Below are positions 7,231 to 11,545 of a DNA stretch of 13,220 nt, piece after piece. The notes beneath the pieces are model-generated. The model did not search any database and was not told where the DNA came from. It worked only from the letters and a program-made list of their open reading frames with translations. This stretch comes from Streptosporangiaceae bacterium. GTDB taxonomy: Bacteria; Actinomycetota; Actinomycetes; Streptosporangiales; Streptosporangiaceae. The stretch is taken from contig JASHSZ010000474.1 of NCBI GenBank assembly GCA_030040815.1, positions 1-13,220 on the forward strand. The letters are read 5' to 3'. Position 1 is the first letter of the stretch, and the number at the start of each line of letters is the position of its first letter. Position numbers and translations under genes: made by a program.

Positions 7231-7520
7231 CGACCAGGCAGCATCCGTGGGCGCAGAGCGACCGGCTGTGGCTCGGCTCCCGCGGCCGCGGGCCGGTCGG
7301 CTCCGACGCGATCAAGGCCATGCTGGGGCGCCGCGCGGCCGAGGCGGGGATCAAGGGCCTGCACGCCCACCAGTTCCGCCACACCTGGGCTGATCAGTTC
7401 CGCAAGGCAGGCGGGTCTGAGGGCGACCTGATGGTGCTCGGCGGCAGGCTATGCCGCGGGGTGTTACCGGCGCGCTTCCCAGGTGTTACCGGGCCAATGC
7501 GAGAGCGCCCCGAACGTTAG
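7221..7520 (+). pseudogene. tyrosine recombinase, C-terminal catalytic fragment
   Basis: From about 7239 the frame gives QHPWAQSDRLWLGSRGRGP, then SDAIKAMLGRRAAEAGIKG and LHAHQFRHTWADQFRKAGG, then SEGDLMVLGG. The HxxR catalytic motif is present (HQFRHT), as is the segment leading to the last catalytic histidine or tryptophan (LxGW in relatives, LGGR here). The nucleophile segment (MLxRYG) cannot be found in this frame. A TAC in the +1 frame near 7465 hints at a frameshift just before it. The frame ends at TAG 7518-7520. Being in the same frame as the N-terminal fragment and of the same subfamily, it is almost certainly the other half of one integrase gene. Confidence 0.75.
7460..7492 (+). repeat. 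two direct copies of GGTGTTACCGG, 22 bp apart
   Basis: Copies are at 7460-7470 and 7482-7492, a period of 22 bp or about two helical turns. They lie in the decayed tail of the integrase. Each has GGT...ACC arms, loosely like the GGTATACC site in the RHH promoter. They may be binding sites, a short tandem duplication that helped destroy the integrase end, or chance. Confidence 0.35.
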
Positions 7521-7536
7521 GCAGGTCCGGGGCGCT
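7504..7536. terminator. likely bidirectional hairpin terminator between integrase remnant and RHH gene
   Basis: AGCGCCCCG (7504-7512) pairs perfectly with CGGGGCGCT (7528-7536), extendable by AC/GT beyond one mismatch, around a short loop. It spans the stop of the + strand integrase frame (7518-7520) and abuts the stop of the - strand RHH gene (7535-7537), the right place to end both. There is no T-tract, which is usual for actinomycete hairpin terminators. Confidence 0.6.
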
Positions 7537-8038
7537 ACTCGGACAGGGTGTTGCGCAGCGGGCGGGTGAACGTCGGCGCGTCCATCAGCGGGCGCGGCAG
7601 GCCGGGGGCGTGCTCGTCGGGCTCGGCCAGCATGGGGCGGACGGCCTCCCAGATTTCCCGTGCGCCTGCCTGGAAATGCGGCCAGCGCTTGTCGTTCGGG
7701 GCGTGGCCGATCATGGAGTTAGGTGTGCGGAATCCACTGAAAGGACCGTCGAAGGTGGCCACGTACTCAAGCTCCGCGGCGGTAGCTGTCTCGCGGGCCC
7801 ACTTGCTGCCCGCCTGCCTGGCCTTGTCATTCGTGGCCTGTTCTGCTGCAGCGTCGGCCCGTCGCGTTTGGCGGAGCCGCTCGGCGACGGCCTGCATGTC
7901 TGTCATTACGCTCTCCCTGAGATGAGCCATCTCAACGGCCTGGCGTAGCGCGCCCTGGGCGACTTCCGAGATGGAGATGCCGTAGGTGCGCACGTGTTCT
8001 GCCAGGTCGTCGGGTAGGTAGATCGATGTCTTTGCCAT
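7535..8038 (-). CDS. ribbon-helix-helix (CcdA/antitoxin-like) DNA-binding protein with long C-terminal region
   Basis: A 167-aa protein. Residues 1-40 are a ribbon-helix-helix domain: strand KTSIYLPDDLAEHV, then helices ending in ISEVAQGALRQAVEMAHL. Residues 45-75 are a charged, probably coiled helix. Residues 76-167 form an extra region (GSKWARETATAAELEYVATF, then GHAPNDKRWPHFQAGAREIW) that short antitoxins lack and that I cannot assign. ATG 8038 has GGGGAGG about 9 nt upstream. A well-formed promoter overlaps a symmetric array of GGTA-type sites just upstream, so autorepression is likely. No recognisable toxin (PIN, RelE, CcdB, MazF) is adjacent, so it may be an orphan antitoxin-like regulator or part of an unknown pair with the ORF before it. 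RHH assignment is secure, the role is not. Confidence 0.8.
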   Translation of the reverse strand: MAKTSIYLPDDLAEHVRTYGISISEVAQGALRQAVEMAHLRESVMTDMQAVAERLRQTRRADAAAEQATNDKARQAGSKWARETATAAELEYVATFDGPFSGFRTPNSMIGHAPNDKRWPHFQAGAREIWEAVRPMLAEPDEHAPGLPRPLMDAPTFTRPLRNTLSE

Positions 8039-8276
8039 GCCGGGAGGCCTCCCCTATGTGGTACACATGACGGTATACCACCTGTGTACCGCAGTCAAGC
8101 TCGTCGCGGCCCCTGGGCAGCGCGGCCCGTTCGAAGCGCACGGTCTCCGGGTACATGCCGCGCCGCCACCGCGGCATCTGCAGGAACCGCAGGAGCTCGG
8201 CCTGCTGGGCGGGTGTCAGCTGCTCGATGTCTTCGAGCAGGCCGGGGAAGGCGGCGCGCAACTCAGCTTCAGTCAT
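7932..8276 (-). CDS. hypothetical 114-aa protein, tail overlapping the RHH gene
   Basis: ATG 8276 has AGGAG 6 nt upstream and overlaps the stop of the preceding 76-aa gene (ATGACTGA), a typical coupled start. The first ~60 residues are coding-like, with G/C third bases and a helical start (TEAELRAAFPGLLEDIEQLT then PAQQAELLRFLQM). I recognise no family. From about residue 60 the frame crosses the RHH promoter and operator, and its last ~35 codons overlap the RHH coding region in another frame, where the composition becomes Arg/His/Pro-rich. Either the protein truly ends with this overlap, or its original 3' end was lost and the RHH module was joined to it. The start is well supported, the end is not. 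Confidence 0.5.
   Translation of the reverse strand: MTEAELRAAFPGLLEDIEQLTPAQQAELLRFLQMPRWRRGMYPETVRFERAALPRGRDELDCGTQVVYRHVYHIGEASRHGKDIDLPTRRPGRTRAHLRHLHLGSRPGRATPGR
8060..8090. promoter_or_regulatory. three-site operator of the RHH gene
   Basis: GGTACACA (8060-8067), the perfect palindrome GGTATACC (8072-8079) and TGTGTACC (8083-8090, the exact reverse complement of the first) lie at near 11-12 bp steps. The whole is a large, nearly symmetric inverted repeat centred on the palindrome. It covers the -10 and spacer of the RHH promoter. This is the arrangement expected for cooperative binding by RHH dimers. Confidence 0.65.
8070..8098 (-). promoter_or_regulatory. promoter of the RHH gene
   Basis: On the minus strand, TTGACT (8098-8093) and TACCGT (8075-8070) are separated by exactly 17 bp. 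This is close to the TTGACN / TANNNT actinobacterial consensus. Transcription would start near 8063, giving a leader of about 25 nt before ATG 8038. Confidence 0.6.
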
Positions 8277-8499
8277 CGTTGTCTCCTCTCGCCTGCTCGA
8301 TCGTCTCGAGGCGGCGGTGCAGGTCGGCGACCGACTCGGCGCCGACGTAACGGATGGACAGGCCGGTGGGTGATTTCCATTCGGCCCTGTAGCCGCCGAA
8401 CATCGCGGGGTTGATGTGCCAGCCGGGGTAGAGGGCGCGGAGGGCGTCGAACTCGGCCTCGTCGCTGCCGTTGGTCGGGGTTGGTGGGACGGTGGACAT
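8269..8499 (-). CDS. hypothetical 76-aa protein (LRALYPGWHI type)
   Basis: A small soluble protein. After a Ser/Thr/Pro-rich start it has FDALRALYPGWHIN, GGYRAEWKSPTG, and a C-terminal helix ESVADLHRRLETIEQARGDN. It resembles the small actinomycete proteins with an LRxxYPGWxI motif often found next to helix-turn-helix regulators in accessory DNA. Their function is not known to me. ATG 8499 follows AGGAG by about 8 nt, and that Shine-Dalgarno lies in the loop of a small hairpin. The stop overlaps the start of the next ORF, so the two are translationally coupled. Confidence 0.65.
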   Translation of the reverse strand: MSTVPPTPTNGSDEAEFDALRALYPGWHINPAMFGGYRAEWKSPTGLSIRYVGAESVADLHRRLETIEQARGDNDD

Positions 8500-8501
8500 A
8501 G

Positions 8502-8517
8502 CCCTGTCTCCTCAGGG
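8502..8517 (-). promoter_or_regulatory. hairpin presenting the ribosome binding site of the 76-aa gene
   Basis: In the minus-strand RNA, CCCTG and CAGGG can pair around a loop AGGAGA that contains the Shine-Dalgarno. This leaves it exposed about 8 nt before ATG 8499. The stem is only 5 bp, so this is tentative. Confidence 0.3.
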
Positions 8518-8644
8518 TCAGGGCCCGGAGTTACGGTGTGCAACCACCGTCCGTGCCCGCTGTCTGATGTCCCGATAAAAGTTGCTGTGCGCTCAGGCTG
8601 GCCGGCCTGCTGACGTGCGGCCCCCTCGCAAAGCCGCAGGTGAC

Positions 8645-8734
8645 CATACGTTTCGGTTCGCGACAGACAACTGCTACAGCGACTACGCGCAGGTGAACGC
8701 CCGACAGCTGGCCGACCTGCTCGGCGTGAACTAA
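8645..8734 (+). pseudogene. orphan 3' end of a second DUF72 gene
   Basis: The frame ending at TAA 8732-8734 reads TFRFATDNCYSDYAQ then VNARQLADLLGVN. It aligns with the C-terminus of the intact DUF72 protein (LFNNCYRDFAQTNARQLMDLL). Over the 18 codons from AAC 8669 I count 14 identical residues and 40 of 54 identical bases. Nothing upstream of about 8645 in this frame resembles DUF72, and a stop lies at 8576-8578. Codon choice here (AAC TGC TAC AGC GAC TAC GCG CAG) is more typical of this genome than that of the intact gene's own end. It is either the displaced native end of the DUF72 gene or the rest of a decayed paralogue. Confidence 0.7.
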
Positions 8735-8769
8735 GGACGCTGCCGTCAGGGATCGGCGGCGCGGCGCGG

Positions 8770-9342
8770 TCAGCTGGCGGCGGACTGGCCGTTCCCTTCG
8801 TTCGCCATGAACTGCGCGTACCAGATCGGCCAGTCCGGATCAGAATGGCCGATTTCGTTCTCATGCCGCGCGTGCGCGTCCGCTGCGCGGCGCAGCGCGT
8901 CGGCCAGGCCGGCCACGGAGCCGTAGACCGCGAGCGGTGACGTGGTCCGGCCGGGCAGGCGAGTCGTGACCTCCTGGAGCAGCCAGCTGTTACCGTCCGG
9001 GTCGGTGAACGGGACGAGCGAGTTGTAGCTGCGATGCCCTGGGTCTGGACCGGGAACTTGCTGGCCGCCGTCGCGGTGGAAGATGCTGCCGACGTTTACG
9101 TCGTGCTCAGCCAGCTCGGCCCGGCCATCGGCGATGTCGTCCACGACCAGCTCTAGGTAGGTAGACGGGATGCTGCCGAAGCTCACCGAGCACGCTGACC
9201 CGGGCGGGGTCACCTGCACCGTGCGCGAGCCGTCGTCGAAGTGGAAGTCGGCGTCCAGCCGCCATCCCAGCCCCTGGTAGAAATCCCTCGCCCGGTCTAC
9301 GTCGGACACCGGGATCCGTACGACCTCAAGCCTGTAGTCCAT
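8770..9342 (-). CDS. VOC (glyoxalase/bleomycin-resistance-like) protein with C-terminal WYAQFM tail
   Basis: A 190-aa protein. Residues 1-126 form a VOC fold: VVRIPVSDVDRARDFYQGLGW, a central YLELVVDDIADGRAELAEHDV, and PFTDPDGNSWLLQEV with the conserved D-P-D-G-N turn and C-terminal Glu, a usual metal ligand. Residues 140-180 are a separate helical tail (LADALRRAADAHARHENEI, then DWPIWYAQFM) found in several actinobacterial VOC proteins. ATG 9342 is chosen over ATG 9348 because GGGGAG sits 7 nt from 9342 but only 1 nt from 9348. The substrate is unknown; VOC proteins include lyases, dioxygenases and binding proteins. The gene lies 68 nt after the SDR gene on the same strand and may be the last of that operon. 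Confidence 0.85.
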   Translation of the reverse strand: MDYRLEVVRIPVSDVDRARDFYQGLGWRLDADFHFDDGSRTVQVTPPGSACSVSFGSIPSTYLELVVDDIADGRAELAEHDVNVGSIFHRDGGQQVPGPDPGHRSYNSLVPFTDPDGNSWLLQEVTTRLPGRTTSPLAVYGSVAGLADALRRAADAHARHENEIGHSDPDWPIWYAQFMANEGNGQSAAS

Positions 9343-9410
9343 GACCATGCTCCCCCCTGTGGTGTGTCGAGCGGCGTTTCGGTTCTCCGCTGCTGCTCAC
9401 GGTGTTCAGT

Positions 9411-10154
9411 TCAGGACTCGACGAACTGCTGCCCGCCGTCGATGTCGTACGTCGCGCCGGTGAGCGCGGTGTTGGCCATGATGTGCACGCCGAGCGCGGC
9501 GACGTCGGCGGGGCCGACGACGCGCCCGATCGGGAGCGTCCTCCGCAGCTCCTCGCGGCGCTCCTGCAACTGGTCTCCGAGTATCGACGCCGACAACGGC
9601 GTGTCGACGAAGCCCGCCGCGATGAGGTTGACGCGGACCGGCGCGACTTCGAGAGCCAGCGCCGCCGCGAACGGCGGCAGCGCGGCGGTCGCGGCGGAGG
9701 CGATACCGAGAGCGTGACCAGTGCGCCGGCCAGCGGTGCCGCCCATGAACAGCAGCGTGCCGCCGGCCCGCATCTTGCCTACCGACCTGCGCGCGACCTC
9801 GAGGACGAGCACCACATGGTCACTCAGGGCGTCGCGCACGTCTGCTGCGTCCATCTCAAGCAGCGGTCCGTAGCGCGGGCCGCCGGCCGTGACCATGACG
9901 TGGTCGATCGGCGCCGGCACGCCGCCGAAGAAGCTCGTCAGGGCAGCGGGATCGGTAGCGTCGAAGGCCGCGGACTGTTTCGCGCCCAGCTCCGCCGCCG
10001 CCTGCCCGAGCCGCTCGGGGTTGCGGCCGGTCAGGATGACGTCCGCGCCCTCGGCCCTGGCGCGGCGAGCTGTCTCGAGGCCGATGCCGGCGCTACCGCC
10101 GATGACGACGACGGTCTGACCAGCCAGTGCCGGTTCGCGCTCGGTGCCCACCAC
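9411..10154 (-). CDS. SDR-fold protein lacking the catalytic Tyr/Lys
   Basis: A 247-aa short-chain dehydrogenase/reductase fold. Cofactor binding looks intact: VVVIGGSAGIGLETARRA (residues 15-32), LTGR at 41-44 (an NADP(H)-type arginine), DATD at 65-68, and VTAGGP in place of NAG at 88-93. The C-terminus is family-like (VRVNLIAAGFVDTPLSASI and ATYDIDGGQQFV). The active site is not: where YxxxK should stand, the sequence is GIASAATAALPPFA (150-163), with Ala and Thr in place of Tyr and Lys, and the Ser position lies in MGGTAG. GTG 10154 has GAGG about 8 nt upstream and follows the flavoprotein stop by 2 nt. It may be a redox sensor, a binding protein, or an enzyme with altered chemistry. The substrate is unknown. 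Confidence 0.85.
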   Translation of the reverse strand: MVGTEREPALAGQTVVVIGGSAGIGLETARRARAEGADVILTGRNPERLGQAAAELGAKQSAAFDATDPAALTSFFGGVPAPIDHVMVTAGGPRYGPLLEMDAADVRDALSDHVVLVLEVARRSVGKMRAGGTLLFMGGTAGRRTGHALGIASAATAALPPFAAALALEVAPVRVNLIAAGFVDTPLSASILGDQLQERREELRRTLPIGRVVGPADVAALGVHIMANTALTGATYDIDGGQQFVES

Positions 10155-10156
10155 CG

Positions 10157-11542
10157 CTACATCCTCGCCATCTGCGCTGCCATCGGCTTGACCGGGGGCG
10201 GCATGTCCACGACCGCCATGCGGAGTTCGTTCAGCGCCGCGTTGTAGATCCCTGAGAAGGTCGGGAACGGCTGGATCGTGTCGCCCAGCACCTCAAGAGG
10301 GATGTGTGCCCGGATAGCGAGCGTTGCCTGCTGCATCCACTCCCCGGCCTCGGGTCCGAGCGCATACGCGCCGGTCAGTCGTGTGCCGTCGCTCAGCAGT
10401 GTCAGGAACCCGTTGGACTGCGCATACGCGCGGGTATAGGTCGCAATTTTCGGCACCTCGGACAGCGGTGCGGTGACGCTGTACGCCGCCTCGGTCGCGC
10501 CCACGGCCGCAGCCTGCGGATCTGTGTAGGTGACTCGGGGCACGGCTTCGTAGTTCGCCGCACGCGGGTCGCCCGCGATGTTGTCGGCAACCACGTCGCC
10601 CTCGTACTCGCCGACATGCGTCAGCGGCCAGATGCCGTTGACGTCGCCAATCGCCCAGAGGCGCTCGCCCGCGCGCAGGTGTGCGTCAACCGGGATCCCC
10701 CGCGGGTCGGGCTGAATGCCGACCGTCTCCAGGCCGATGTCGGCCACCCGCGGCCGCCGGCCGGTACTCACGAGGAGCTTGTCGCCGCGCACCTCGGTAC
10801 CGTCATCCAACTGCAGGACGTACTCGGTGCGGTCACTGCGCGCGGCAGTCGCGCGCCTGCCGAGCCTCAGCTCGATGCCATCTCGGCCCAGGGCATCGCC
10901 GAGTGCCTGGCCCAGCGGCGCGGGCTCACGCGGGAGCAGCCGGTCGGCGCCCTCGATCAGCACGGCTTCACCGCCAAGCCGCCGCACGACCTGGGCGATC
11001 TCGACACCGGCTGGCCCACCACCCAGGATGAGCAGGCGACGCGGCACGGATTTCATGCTCGTCGCCTCGCGGGTGCCCCACACCCCGTCCAGGTCACGAA
11101 GCCCGGGGATGGGGGGAACGAACGGGTCCGCGCCGGTTGCCACGACGACGTGCGCCGCGGTGTGGCGGACGCCGTCGACGTCGACCACGCCGGTGCCAGC
11201 CAGTCTGCCGGTGCCGCGCAGCAAGTCGATTCCCCGGTCCGTAAGCCAGCGCTCCTGGCCGGCGTCGCGGTAGTCCGACACCATGTAGTCCCGCCAGGCC
11301 AGCGCCGCCGCAACGTCGACGTCCGCGATCGCGCTGGCCTCGCGCGCGCCGTGGACCGCCTCGCCCGGGCGCAGCAGCGACTTCGACGGAATGCACGCCC
11401 AATAGGTGCACTCACCGCCGACCAGGTGTCGCTCGACGATGGCGACGTGCAGCCCGCGGCTCGCCAGCGCACCGGCGCAGTGCTCGCCGGGCGCCCCGGC
11501 ACCGAGAACGATGACGTCGTACTCATGACCGCTCGTGCCCAT
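10157..11542 (-). CDS. FAD-dependent pyridine nucleotide-disulfide oxidoreductase (Lpd/MerA-like), atypical C-terminus
   Basis: A 461-aa flavoprotein of the dihydrolipoamide dehydrogenase / mercuric reductase class. Features in order: FAD-binding GAGAPGEHCA (14-23) with E37 ending the second strand, redox disulfide C45/C50 in GGECTYWACIPSKSLLRP, NAD(P)-binding LGGGPAGVEIA (173-183), second FAD motif LWAIGDVNG (295-303), and a dimerisation domain from about 335. The usual catalytic HPTLSE reads FPTFSG here (426-431), so both the His and the Glu of the dyad are missing. It is therefore unlikely to be a true lipoamide dehydrogenase, and it lacks the N-terminal HMA domain and C-terminal Cys pair of mercuric reductases. 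It starts 3 nt after the GH15 stop with AGGGG 6 nt before ATG 11542. It is cotranscribed with the SDR gene. The electron acceptor is unknown. Confidence 0.88.
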   Translation of the reverse strand: MGTSGHEYDVIVLGAGAPGEHCAGALASRGLHVAIVERHLVGGECTYWACIPSKSLLRPGEAVHGAREASAIADVDVAAALAWRDYMVSDYRDAGQERWLTDRGIDLLRGTGRLAGTGVVDVDGVRHTAAHVVVATGADPFVPPIPGLRDLDGVWGTREATSMKSVPRRLLILGGGPAGVEIAQVVRRLGGEAVLIEGADRLLPREPAPLGQALGDALGRDGIELRLGRRATAARSDRTEYVLQLDDGTEVRGDKLLVSTGRRPRVADIGLETVGIQPDPRGIPVDAHLRAGERLWAIGDVNGIWPLTHVGEYEGDVVADNIAGDPRAANYEAVPRVTYTDPQAAAVGATEAAYSVTAPLSEVPKIATYTRAYAQSNGFLTLLSDGTRLTGAYALGPEAGEWMQQATLAIRAHIPLEVLGDTIQPFPTFSGIYNAALNELRMAVVDMPPPVKPMAAQMARM

Positions 11543-11545
11543 TGC

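Larger units (their letters stand above)
8500..8769. other. gap holding the upstream region of the small-gene cluster and a DUF72 remnant
   Basis: About 270 bp without an intact gene. Besides the remnant at 8645-8734 it has a short inverted repeat ACGGTG-TGCAAC-CACCGT (8533-8550) that could be an operator for the leftward cluster. I find no convincing promoter pair and no RNA gene. Confidence 0.35.

Noticed and set aside
7115..7384. An 89-codon minus-strand ORF as a complete gene
   Set aside because: Its first half is antisense to clear integrase sequence (HQFRHTWADQF region). Only the part left of about 7230 looks coding, so it is treated as a fragment.
7535..8276. Classical toxin-antitoxin pair
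   Set aside because: The RHH protein is antitoxin-like, but I see no PIN, RelE/ParE, CcdB, MazF or HigB features in the neighbouring ORFs. Naming a toxin would be invention.
8277..8864. Upstream extension of the 114-aa minus-strand frame to a start at 8864
   Set aside because: It runs antisense to the DUF72 remnant and in another frame through the VOC and 76-aa genes, with Ser/Pro/Arg-rich composition. The ATG at 8276 has a good Shine-Dalgarno and coupled start.
10157..11542. Naming the flavoprotein lipoamide dehydrogenase or mercuric reductase
   Set aside because: It lacks the HPxxSE dyad of the first and the HMA domain and C-terminal Cys pair of the second.
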